This document shows, one piece after another, positions 1-5,952 of a DNA stretch of 11,330 nt. Both the position numbers and the translations under genes were made by a program. Source of the stretch: DATAFT01 sp035544635 (GTDB taxonomy: Bacteria > Acidobacteriota > Thermoanaerobaculia > Multivoradales > Multivoraceae); contig DATKDQ010000383.1 of the NCBI GenBank assembly GCA_035544635.1, positions 1-11,330 of the forward strand, in the 5' to 3' direction. The notes under the pieces were generated by a model, which saw only the letters and a program-made list of their open reading frames with translations, ran no database searches and was not told where the DNA came from. Every line of letters begins with the position of its first letter. The first letter of the stretch is position 1.

Positions 1-672
1 CCCGACCTGCCGGCACCCGCCGCGCCCTCGCGGCCGTCGGCGCCGGCCGCTCCGGCCCCTGGGACCGCGCCGAGCGACCTGCCGCGGCGAGTTCCGTCGA
101 TCCAGGCCCGCCCGGTCCTCTTCAGCGGCGGCGCCTGTCCGGAGTGCAAGCCCGGCGAATGGGCGCTGATCGTCGAGCGCCGGGCGGCGCCGGCGACCGG
201 CGCCTCCGACTCGTCGGCCTGCGGCGCGGGGCGCGAGACGGTGGCGAAGCGGTTGGCGAACGAGCTGCTGGCCGGAGGGGGTGCCACGGTCGCCGCCTTT
301 GCGGGACCCGTCGCCGACGCGTGGGGCAACGCGTTGCCGCCCGCGGTGTGGGAGTCGATCGCGCCGGATCTCGCCGGGGCCCTGCGCCCGCTCGATGGCG
401 CCTGCCAGGACCTGGTCGCCGTGCTGCCACAGGGAGCGCGCTTCATCGGCTTTCGCTTCGAGGCCGAGGACGGCGGCGGCAAGGGAGACTGCTTCGGCGA
501 GGAGCCGTGCGCGATCGGCAGCGCGCGGTGGACGACCAGCCCCCGGATCGAGCGCACCGCGACCGTTACGGTGATCCACTCCAGCTTCCTCAACGAGTCG
601 CCGAGCGCCGAGCGTCGCGCGCGCATGACGCTCTACTTCCAGCCGCCGCGCGGTTGGCGTGCGCCCGGGTAG
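1..672 (+). CDS. Unrecognised Cys-containing protein, C-terminal 223 aa (5' end outside window)
   Basis: The reading frame is open from the first base to a TAG at 670-672, so the gene begins before the window. I do not recognise the family. The visible part opens with a Pro/Ala/Ser-rich low-complexity linker (visible residues 1-35), followed by a compact domain. Six cysteines are visible, including a C-P-E-C pair at visible residues 46-49 and single cysteines later (GDC, EPC), which would suit disulfides or a metal site. The C-terminal part (FIGFRFEAED, then TVTVIHSSFLNES and MTLYFQPP) looks like beta strands of a small globular domain. The linker plus paired cysteines suggest an envelope or secreted protein, but the N-terminus is not visible. 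A GTG at 241 could be read as a start, but the frame and its composition continue upstream, so I treat it as internal. The gene converges on the TonB-family gene with 22 nt between stops. Confidence 0.7.
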   Translation, partial: PDLPAPAAPSRPSAPAAPAPGTAPSDLPRRVPSIQARPVLFSGGACPECKPGEWALIVERRAAPATGASDSSACGAGRETVAKRLANELLAGGGATVAAFAGPVADAWGNALPPAVWESIAPDLAGALRPLDGACQDLVAVLPQGARFIGFRFEAEDGGGKGDCFGEEPCAIGSARWTTSPRIERTATVTVIHSSFLNESPSAERRARMTLYFQPPRGWRAPG

Positions 673-689
673 CAAGACGCCCGAGGCGC
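661..689. terminator. Candidate bidirectional terminator between convergent genes
   Basis: The sequence GCGCC-CGGG (661-669) pairs with CCCG-A-GGCGC (680-689). This gives a nine-base-pair GC stem with one bulged A and a ten-base loop. It sits over the stop codon of the upstream plus-strand gene and six bases from the stop of the minus-strand TonB-family gene, where a shared terminator is expected. There is no T-run on either side, so it is not a textbook intrinsic terminator. It may work only with Rho or as a 3'-end stabiliser. Confidence 0.4.
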
Positions 690-694
690 TGGTG

Positions 695-1444
695 CTACTG
701 GAGCGAGAAGTTGACCGTGAAGTTGTAGTAGACGGGGACCGGCTCCCCGTCGAGCATGGCCGGTTTGAAGCGCCAGGTCTGGACCGTGGCGACGGCGGAC
801 TCCGCGAGTCCCTCGGGTAGCCCCTTCAGAACCTTGATCTGCGTCACGTTGCCGAGGACGTCGATGATCGCCTGCAGGATCACGACGCCCTGGATGCGTG
901 CCTGCCTCGCGTCCTCGGTGTACCCCGGCTGCGGTCCGAACACCTTGACCGGCGCAGCGATGTCGCCGCCGAGCTGGAGTGCCGCGCCGGGACCGCCACC
1001 GGGAAGGGGCGGTGCGTCCGGGATCGACGACAGAGCCCAGCTGTCGCCGATCTCGGGGAGCTCGATCTGAGGGATGTCGTAGCGCTCGTCGAGGATCGGC
1101 TCTGGCAGGTCGGGCGTGGGATCGGGGATCGGCACCTTACGCGCCTTGGGCCTGGGCGGCGGCGTCTGCGCCTGGGTCGGCTCCGGAGGCTTGAACCGGA
1201 CCGCCTGGATGACGTAGGCCTTGGGGGCGCGGTCGGCGGTGCGGATCTCCTGGCGGAGTTGCGGGAGAGTGACGAGGAGGAGCACGACGTGGAGAGCGAA
1301 CGCGACCGCCCATCCCCAGACCAGCGGCCGGCGATCCTCCTCGGCGGCGAGCAGGAACTGCGGCACGCCGAGCGCGAGGCCGCGCTCCTTCGGCTCGGCC
1401 GACGAGAGCGTTCGCGAGAGCTTCCTGTCGAGTCGCAGCGTCAC
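695..1444 (-). CDS. TonB-family energy transducer protein
   Basis: A 249-aa protein with the full TonB layout. It has a cytoplasmic N-terminus of about 40 residues, one membrane helix at about 41-60 (LVWGWAVAFALHVVLLLVTL) with a histidine at 52 like the conserved transmembrane His of TonB, a Pro-rich periplasmic spacer at about 86-155, and a TonB_C domain at about 164-249 (PGYTEDARQARIQG, then ID-LG-V and WRFKPA). TonB proteins, with ExbB/ExbD, pass proton-motive force to outer-membrane receptors. No exbB, exbD or receptor gene is in the window, so its partner is unknown. The start is a GTG at 1444-1442 with no clear Shine-Dalgarno, so the exact N-terminus is uncertain. It lies downstream of asd on the same strand but is separated from it by a 226-nt structured gap, which suggests its own promoter. 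Confidence 0.9.
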   Translation of the reverse strand: MTLRLDRKLSRTLSSAEPKERGLALGVPQFLLAAEEDRRPLVWGWAVAFALHVVLLLVTLPQLRQEIRTADRAPKAYVIQAVRFKPPEPTQAQTPPPRPKARKVPIPDPTPDLPEPILDERYDIPQIELPEIGDSWALSSIPDAPPLPGGGPGAALQLGGDIAAPVKVFGPQPGYTEDARQARIQGVVILQAIIDVLGNVTQIKVLKGLPEGLAESAVATVQTWRFKPAMLDGEPVPVYYNFTVNFSLQ

Positions 1445-1491
1445 GTGGTTTTCGGAGGACGGCTCGGGCTGCTCCGTCCTCGGGGAGGAAT

Positions 1492-1556
1492 ACGGCTCCC
1501 GGCGCGCGCCGGTTCGACCGGTCCGTCCCCTTCCGCGGGGACCGAGCAGGAGCCGT
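1492..1556 (-). other. Predicted three-helix structured RNA element upstream of the TonB-family gene
   Basis: On the minus strand, ACGGCTCCTG (1556-1547) pairs with CGGGAGCCGT (1501-1492): ten pairs including one G-U. This outer stem encloses two hairpins: GTCCCC/GGGGAC (1542-1537 with 1530-1525, six-base loop) and CCGGT/ACCGG (1521-1517 with 1513-1509, three-base loop). The single non-Watson-Crick pair is a G-U wobble only in the minus-strand RNA and would be a C-A mismatch in a plus-strand RNA, so the fold favours minus-strand transcription toward the TonB-family gene. I recognise no known riboswitch consensus. GC-rich sequence folds easily, and the palindrome GGCGCGCGCC at 1501-1510 competes with the second hairpin, so this remains a candidate. 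A smaller hairpin, TCCTC-CCC-GAGGA, follows at 1489-1477. Confidence 0.35.
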
Positions 1557-1560
1557 GCCA
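1545..1560 (-). promoter_or_regulatory. Sigma-54-like -24/-12 promoter candidate for the TonB-family gene
   Basis: Minus-strand sequence TGGCACGGCTCCTGCT (1560 down to 1545) matches the sigma-54 pattern TGGCAC-N5-TTGCW except for C in place of the first T of the -12 element. The invariant GG and GC are present at the right spacing. It lies about 100 nt upstream of the GTG start. It overlaps the 5' arm of the predicted outer stem at 1492-1556, so if this promoter is used that stem would not be fully transcribed. No enhancer-binding protein or other sigma-54 gene is in the window. Confidence 0.35.
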
Positions 1561-1584
1561 GAGAGGGTCACCACGCCCGGTGGG

Positions 1585-1652
1585 CAACGGTGCGCCGTTG
1601 AATCGCAGGCCGCCTCCGCGGGGGGAGCCTCGGGCGCAGGCCTCCGGCTCCC
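1585..1652 (-). terminator. Hairpins downstream of asd, possible terminator
   Basis: Just after the asd stop codon on the minus strand, GGGAGCC (1652-1646) pairs with GGCTCCC (1629-1623): seven GC-rich pairs with a 16-base loop. A second, tight hairpin, CAACGG/CCGTTG with a four-base loop, lies at 1600-1585. Neither is followed by a U-run, so efficiency as an intrinsic terminator is doubtful. Position and strength fit the 3' end of the asd transcript. Confidence 0.35.
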
Positions 1653-1670
1653 GTGAGCATCTTACGCTGG

Positions 1671-2729
1671 CTAGAACCGCCGCGCCATTTTGGCCGGCTC
1701 TCGGGAACTGCCGACCAGCTCTCGACGCAACAGCTCCTCGGCGATCTGGACCGCGTTGGTGGCGGCGCCCTTGCGCAGGTTGTCGCCGACCTCCCACAAC
1801 CAGAGCCGATCGGAGTGGAGATCGCGACGGATTCGTCCGACCAGCACGTCGTCGCGCCCGGCGACGTCGGCTGGCGTCGGGTGCGGGCCGTCGGGGTAGA
1901 CCACGATGCCGGGGAAGGCGCGCAGCGCCTCGATCGCCTCCTGGACGGCAAGGGGACGCTCGGTCTCGACCAGGACCGCGCCCGAGTGGCCGACCGGCAC
2001 CGGCACGCGCACGCAGGTCATGCTGACCTGGAGCTCGGGCAGCTCCAGGATCTTGCGGCTCTCGTCGAGGAGCTTGTGCTCCTCGCTCGAGTAGCCGTCG
2101 GGGAGCAGGGCCTCGCACACCGGGATCACGTTGTCGGCGATCTGGGCCGGGAAGGCATGGGGCGGCGGGAGCGGCTCGCCCGCAAGCTGCGCCGATTGCT
2201 GGGCCGCGAGCTCCTCGAGCCCCGGTAGTCCGGCGCCGCTCACCGACTGGAAGGTGGTCACGACGACGCTCTTGAGGCCGGCTCGCCGGCGCAGCGGCTC
2301 GAGCACCATCACCAGCGGGATCGTCGTGCAGTTCGGGCAGGCGAGGATGCCGTCGTGGTCTTCGACCCGGTCGGCGTTCACCTCCGGCACCACCAGCGGA
2401 ACGCGCTGGTGCAGGCGCCACGTGCTCGACTTGTCGATCGCGATGCCGCCGCGGCGCGCCACCTCCGGCCCGAGCTCCTTGGAGAGCGCCCCGGTGGCGG
2501 CGAAGAAGACCAGGTCGGCGCCGTCGAACCAGTCTGGAGCTGCCAGCTCGACGCGGAGCGTCTCGCCCCGAAAGGTCACGGCGGTCCCTGCCGAGCGCTC
2601 GCTCGCGAGCGGCCGCAGCTCGGCTACGGGGAACGATCTCTCGGCCAGCACCTCGAGCAGGACGGCGCCGACGGCGCCGGTAGCGCCGACGACGGCCACG
2701 ACACATCCGCGGTCGAGAGGTCCGGACAT
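1671..2729 (-). CDS. asd: Aspartate-semialdehyde dehydrogenase
   Basis: A 352-aa protein of the usual family length. It reduces L-aspartyl-4-phosphate to L-aspartate 4-semialdehyde with NADPH, the branch point to lysine/diaminopimelate, threonine and methionine, in the cytosol. Visible hallmarks are the nucleotide-binding loop GATGAVG at 15-21, the catalytic cysteine in PNCTT (Cys134), the substrate-binding segment SSEEHKLLDESRKI at about 214-227, and R-V-P-V-P-V-G-H-S with Arg241 and catalytic His248. The C-terminal E-V-G-D-N-L-R-K-G-A-A at about 313-323 is also typical. The ATG at 2729-2727 is the only well-placed start before the Rossmann fold. It has no Shine-Dalgarno and lies directly behind a good promoter, so the mRNA may be leaderless. 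It is divergent from the phaE-led operon. No other lysine-pathway gene is adjacent. Confidence 0.97.
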   Translation of the reverse strand: MSGPLDRGCVVAVVGATGAVGAVLLEVLAERSFPVAELRPLASERSAGTAVTFRGETLRVELAAPDWFDGADLVFFAATGALSKELGPEVARRGGIAIDKSSTWRLHQRVPLVVPEVNADRVEDHDGILACPNCTTIPLVMVLEPLRRRAGLKSVVVTTFQSVSGAGLPGLEELAAQQSAQLAGEPLPPPHAFPAQIADNVIPVCEALLPDGYSSEEHKLLDESRKILELPELQVSMTCVRVPVPVGHSGAVLVETERPLAVQEAIEALRAFPGIVVYPDGPHPTPADVAGRDDVLVGRIRRDLHSDRLWLWEVGDNLRKGAATNAVQIAEELLRRELVGSSREPAKMARRF

Positions 2730-2737
2730 GGCCGAGC

Positions 2738-2766
2738 ATTCTAGAGCGTCGTCGACACCCCGCCAA
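2738..2766 (-). promoter_or_regulatory. Sigma-70-type promoter of asd, probably leaderless
   Basis: On the minus strand, TTGGCG (2766-2761) and TAGAAT (2743-2738) are separated by exactly 17 bases. They match TTGACA at four of six and TATAAT at five of six positions. Transcription would start near 2731, one or two bases before the asd ATG at 2729. That leaves no room for a ribosome binding site, so the mRNA would be leaderless or nearly so. Confidence 0.55.
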
Positions 2767-2794
2767 GAGCGCCGAGCGTACGCCCGACTGCCTG

Positions 2795-2808
2795 GTCTAC
2801 GCTAGACT
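2795..2808 (+). promoter_or_regulatory. Possible -10 region and small palindrome upstream of phaE
   Basis: The sequence GTCTA-CGC-TAGAC (2795-2807) is a perfect five-base inverted repeat with a three-base spacer. Overlapping it are two -10-like hexamers, TACGCT (2798-2803) and TAGACT (2803-2808). I see no convincing -35 element. The position, about 35 nt before the phaE start, fits a promoter with a possible operator for the PHA operon, but the support is weak. Confidence 0.3.
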
Positions 2809-2829
2809 GTGCGCTCTTCCTCCCGCCGT

Positions 2830-2835
2830 GGAGGG
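2830..2835 (+). promoter_or_regulatory. Strong Shine-Dalgarno of phaE
   Basis: GGAGGG lies seven bases before the ATG at 2843. It decides the phaE start in favour of ATG 2843 over an in-frame GTG at 2828, which would overlap the Shine-Dalgarno itself. Confidence 0.6.
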
Positions 2836-2842
2836 CCAAGGA

Positions 2843-3271
2843 ATGAGCGAGCCCAAGGACAGGCCGCGCGACGTCGGCGACCCGTTCTCCTGGTGGCGCG
2901 ACTGGCTGATGCAGTCGGAGCGCCAATGGAACGCCACGCTGAACGAGCTGATGAGCAGTGATCAGTTCGCGCAGTCGATGGGACGCTGGATGGAGCTCTA
3001 CCTGGGCATGCAGAAGAGCATCAACGAGAGCCTGGGCCGCGCGCTCACCGGCATGAACGTACCGAACCGCGACGACATCGCCGAGCTCGGACAGCGGCTC
3101 GCGGCGATCGAGGACCGTCTCGCTCGGATCGAGACCATGGTCGAGCACGGCGGCCGGTCGGTTCCGGAGCGGCGGCGGCCTCCCCGCACGCGCAAGCCGC
3201 CGGCGCGCAGCGGACCCGCCGCGCCGTCCTCGGGTGCCGTGGCAGCATCCAAGAATGACGCAACCAGCTAG
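2843..3271 (+). CDS. phaE: PhaE-like subunit of class III PHA synthase (short form)
   Basis: A 142-aa protein directly upstream of, and overlapping, a class III phaC. PhaE is the non-catalytic partner that class III PhaC needs for full activity at the polyester granule. Visible features are a Trp-rich amphipathic N-terminus (FSWWRDWLMQSERQW, 16-30), a helical segment with MGRWMELYLGMQKS at about 46-59 typical of PhaE, and a predicted coiled coil at about 77-100 (DDIAELGQRLAAIEDRLARI). It ends in a basic Pro/Arg/Ala-rich tail (about 103-135), as in many granule-associated proteins. It is much shorter than the long PhaE of Allochromatium (about 350 aa). The call rests mainly on the phaC neighbour and the segment before the coiled coil (NVPNRDDIAELG). 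A phasin-like role is the alternative. The 3' end overlaps phaC by 17 nt, implying coupled translation. Confidence 0.82.
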   Translation: MSEPKDRPRDVGDPFSWWRDWLMQSERQWNATLNELMSSDQFAQSMGRWMELYLGMQKSINESLGRALTGMNVPNRDDIAELGQRLAAIEDRLARIETMVEHGGRSVPERRRPPRTRKPPARSGPAAPSSGAVAASKNDATS

Positions 3272-4337
3272 CGCTCCCGACCCGAGCCTCGCCCGCCAGG
3301 TGCGCCTCGAGGTGGAGCGTGCCATTCAGCGCGGGATCCGCGGCCTCGAGTACGTCACGGCCGGAGACCCGGCGGTGGGCCTCACGCCGAAGACGTCGAT
3401 CTGGTCGCGCGGGACGCTGAAGCTCTACCACTACCACGCGCAGGCGGACGAGCTGTACCGGGTCCCGCTGGTCCTCGTCATGTCGCTGGTCTCGAAGCCG
3501 TACATCCTCGACCTCGCCCCCGGTCAGAGCCTGATCGAGTTTCTGCTCCAGAAGGGCTTCGACGTCTACATGATCGATTGGGGCGTGCCGCGCCCCGAGG
3601 ATTGCCGACTGCGGCTCGAGGACTACGTCCTCGACTTCCTCCCCGAGTGCATCGACAAGGTGTGCCGAGACAGCGGGGAGCGCGAAGTCTCGATCGTCGG
3701 CTACTGCATGGGCGGCCTCCTGGCGTCGATGTACGCGGCGCTCCACACCGACGGACCGCTGCGCAACCTGGTCTGCTTCACCACGCCGATCGACTTCGAT
3801 GGCATGGGACTGTTCAAGCGCTGGACCGATGCCCGGCACTTCGACGTCGATCGCATCGTCGACTCGCTCGGAAACGTGCCCCCCGAGCTGCTCTACGCGT
3901 CGTTCAACCTGCTGCGGCCGGTGTCGCAGGCGGTCGGGCGCGTGCAGCTCTGGGACAACCTGTGGAACGACCGTTTCGTCGAGTCGTACCGCCGATTCGA
4001 TCGCTGGGCGGCCGACCAGATCCCTTTCCCCGGGGAGTGCTTCCGGCAGACGACGAAGGAGCTGCAGCAGCAGAACAAGCTGATGAAGAGGGAGCTCGCG
4101 CTCGGCGGTCGCATCGTCGACCTCGCCTCGATCGAGGTCCCGGTTCTCCACGTCGTCGCCGAGCACGACCACATCGTTCCGTACCAGGCGTCGCGCGCTC
4201 TGGTCCCGATGGTGGGCAGCGCCGACAAGACCGAGCTCATGCTCAAGGGAGGCCATGTGAGCCTGGTGGCCGGGGCCAACGCCGTACACCGGCTATGGCC
4301 GCGGATCGAGTCCTGGCTCGCGGAGCGATCGCTATGA
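3255..4337 (+). CDS. phaC: Class III poly(3-hydroxyalkanoate) synthase, catalytic subunit
   Basis: A 360-aa alpha/beta-hydrolase-fold enzyme that polymerises (R)-3-hydroxyacyl-CoA into storage polyester on the granule surface. The length matches class III PhaC (about 355-360 aa) rather than class I/II (about 560-590). The lipase-like box is G-Y-C-M-G-G at 149-154 with nucleophile Cys151. The acid is Asp305 in AEHDHIVP and the base His334 in GGHVSLVAG, close to the Cys149/Asp302/His331 of the Allochromatium enzyme. Other family marks are YMIDWG (105-110) and WDNLWNDRFVESYR at about 233-246. I chose ATG 3255 over the in-frame GTG at 3234 because it starts the conserved N-terminus and overlaps phaE modestly. 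Its stop overlaps the next start as ATGA. No phaA, phaB or phaJ is in the window, so monomer supply is encoded elsewhere. Confidence 0.95.
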   Translation: MTQPASAPDPSLARQVRLEVERAIQRGIRGLEYVTAGDPAVGLTPKTSIWSRGTLKLYHYHAQADELYRVPLVLVMSLVSKPYILDLAPGQSLIEFLLQKGFDVYMIDWGVPRPEDCRLRLEDYVLDFLPECIDKVCRDSGEREVSIVGYCMGGLLASMYAALHTDGPLRNLVCFTTPIDFDGMGLFKRWTDARHFDVDRIVDSLGNVPPELLYASFNLLRPVSQAVGRVQLWDNLWNDRFVESYRRFDRWAADQIPFPGECFRQTTKELQQQNKLMKRELALGGRIVDLASIEVPVLHVVAEHDHIVPYQASRALVPMVGSADKTELMLKGGHVSLVAGANAVHRLWPRIESWLAERSL

Positions 4338-4951
4338 CTCTGGAGAGAGATCCCGATTATCCGGCCCTGCGCCACGTCGGCGGGCTCGACGTGACGCTGT
4401 CCTACATGAGCTCGGCAGACGCGGACCCGCTGCTGCTCTTCGCGAAGGGACTCGAGGAGCACGACCTCCTCTTCCTGCGCCGTGACATCACCCAGCTCGA
4501 CGCGGTCGAGGACTGGCTGCGCGACATCGAGGCGGGGGACGCGCTGACGATCCTCGCCAAACGGGGCGGCCAGGTGATCGGATACGGCACCATGCACCGC
4601 GAATCGCTGTCGTGGTCGGCGCACGTCGCCGAGCTGCGTGTGCTGGTCGCCCGCGACTTCCGCGGCAAGGGCCTCGGGCGCGTGCTGACCCAGGAGGTCT
4701 TCAAGACCGCGCTGCGCAGCGGCATCGAGAAGATGATGGCGCGCATGACGCTGGACCAGAAGGGCGCGATCGCCACCTTCGAGAGCCTCGGCTTCCGGCC
4801 CGAGGCGCTGCTCAAGGACCACGTCAAGGACCGGCAGGGAACGCTCCACGACCTGGTCATGATGAGCCACCGCGTCGCCGACTTCGAGCGCACCCTCGAG
4901 AGCTATGGCGTCTCCGGTGCTCTCGGCGAGGAGGCAGGGTCGCGCTCGTGA
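4334..4951 (+). CDS. GNAT-family N-acetyltransferase
   Basis: A 205-aa single-domain GNAT protein. The acetyl-CoA pyrophosphate loop (motif A) is R-G-K-G-L-G at 110-115 after the strand AELRVLVARDF. The preceding strand/loop is VIGYGTMHRE (81-90), and ATFESLGFRPE (147-157) is the usual motif B region. Substrate cannot be read from sequence. Small molecules or a protein lysine/N-terminus are all possible. The start ATG at 4334 overlaps the phaC stop as ATGA, and its own stop overlaps the dgcN start as GTGA, so it belongs to one translationally coupled operon. Possible roles are regulating the polymer synthase or acting on an amino compound of the downstream D-glutamate/peptide pathway; both are inference. 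The last 20 residues are low complexity and probably not part of the fold. Confidence 0.9.
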   Translation: MTLERDPDYPALRHVGGLDVTLSYMSSADADPLLLFAKGLEEHDLLFLRRDITQLDAVEDWLRDIEAGDALTILAKRGGQVIGYGTMHRESLSWSAHVAELRVLVARDFRGKGLGRVLTQEVFKTALRSGIEKMMARMTLDQKGAIATFESLGFRPEALLKDHVKDRQGTLHDLVMMSHRVADFERTLESYGVSGALGEEAGSRS

Positions 4952-5952
4952 AGATCCAGACCCCGTATCTGCTCTTCCTCGGCGACGAGCCGAGCTCGAC
5001 GCTCGCCAAGACGGCGCGCGGGCTCGCGCACTGGCGGCCCGAGCTGTGCCTGGCGCAGTGCCGGGTCGACGGCAAGGGCACCGACCTCGGGCTGCGCGAG
5101 CTCACGCCCGCCGCGGCCGCGGCCCAGGGCGCCAAGACCATGGTGATCGGTGTCGCCAACGTCGGCGGCTACATTCCCGAGAGCTGGACCGCCTCGATCG
5201 TCGCCGCGCTCGAGGCGGGGCTCGATGTCGTCTCGGGGCTCCACACCCGGCTGATCGAGCTCGAGGCGGTGCGCGAGGCAGCCTCGCGTACGGGTAGAGG
5301 CCTCCACGACGTGCGGCACCCCGGCCGCAGCTTTCCGCCCGGCACCGGCGAGCCTCGCCCCGGCCTGCGCCTGCTGACGGTCGGCACCGACTGCGCGGTG
5401 GGGAAGATGTACACCGCACTGGCGCTCGAGCGTGCGATGAAGACCCGCGGCATGAAGGCGGACTTCCGCGCCACCGGCCAGACCGGGATCCTGATCGCCG
5501 GCGAAGGCGTCTCGGTCGACGCCGTGGTCTCGGACTTCGTGTCGGGCGCGGCGGAGTGGCTCTCGCCGGCCAACGATCCCGAGCACTGGGACCTGATCGA
5601 GGGGCAGGGCTCGCTGTTTCATCCCGCCTACGCCGGCGTCACGCTCGGGCTCGTCCACGGCAGTCAGCCGGACGCCCTGGTGGTGTGCCATCAGGCCAAG
5701 CGCCGCCACCTCCACGGCTTCCCGCGGTTCGCGACGCCCAGCATCCGTGAGTGCATGGAGCGCCACATCGACGCCGCCCGGCTCACCAACTCGAAGGTGA
5801 TCTGCGCCGGCATCTCGATCGACACCTCGAGCATGGAGGAGGACGCGGCCGCCGAGTATCTCGACGAGCTAGAGGACATGCTCGGAGTGCCCTGCGTCGA
5901 CCCGATCAAGACCGGCGTCCAGCTCATCGTGGAACGGTTGGAGGACCTGTGA
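4948..5952 (+). CDS. dgcN: DUF1611 protein, D-glutamate N-acetyltransferase type (DgcN)
   Basis: A 334-aa protein of the DUF1611 family, full length. Family members named DgcN acetylate D-glutamate to N-acetyl-D-glutamate with acetyl-CoA, the first step of a D-Glu catabolic route. It has an N-terminal Rossmann-like domain (about 1-135, opening KIQTPYLLFLGD) and a C-terminal P-loop domain. The Walker-A-like loop is G-T-D-C-A-V-G-K-M at 146-154. Strong family segments follow: RATGQTGILIAGEGVSVD at about 174-191, FVSGAAEWLSP at 197-207, and IEGQGSLFHPAYAGV with HGSQPDALVVCH at about 217-248. The start is GTG at 4948, overlapping the GNAT stop as GTGA. The next gene overlaps in the same way and is the matching dgcA type, which is the best support for the function. 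Older annotations of this family as an epimerase/dehydratase or ATPase are less specific. Confidence 0.85.
   Translation: MKIQTPYLLFLGDEPSSTLAKTARGLAHWRPELCLAQCRVDGKGTDLGLRELTPAAAAAQGAKTMVIGVANVGGYIPESWTASIVAALEAGLDVVSGLHTRLIELEAVREAASRTGRGLHDVRHPGRSFPPGTGEPRPGLRLLTVGTDCAVGKMYTALALERAMKTRGMKADFRATGQTGILIAGEGVSVDAVVSDFVSGAAEWLSPANDPEHWDLIEGQGSLFHPAYAGVTLGLVHGSQPDALVVCHQAKRRHLHGFPRFATPSIRECMERHIDAARLTNSKVICAGISIDTSSMEEDAAAEYLDELEDMLGVPCVDPIKTGVQLIVERLEDL

Noticed and set aside
241..672. Independent small gene starting at GTG 241
   Set aside because: The same frame is open to the left edge and the upstream part looks like a coding linker plus Cys-containing domain, so this is the end of a longer gene.
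1445..1670. Cobalamin riboswitch upstream of a TonB gene
   Set aside because: Considered because such riboswitches often control TonB-linked genes, but I find no B12-box or the other conserved core sequences on either strand.
1441..2766. Minus-strand open frame (441 codons) covering asd and the gap
   Set aside because: It is a shifted frame of asd with Arg/Ala/Pro-rich sequence. The asd frame carries all catalytic motifs.
3045..4289. Minus-strand open frame (414 codons) opposite phaC
   Set aside because: It is an antisense frame of the strongly recognisable PHA synthase and shows no motif.
3578..4333. Long 5' extension of the GNAT frame inside phaC
   Set aside because: The extension is low-complexity Arg-rich sequence in a shifted phaC frame. 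The GNAT fold begins at the ATG at 4334, which forms an ATGA overlap.
5751..5948. 5' extension of the dgcA frame inside dgcN
   Set aside because: Same reason: His/Arg-rich shadow sequence. The GTG at 5949 fits the operon's overlap pattern and the family N-terminus.
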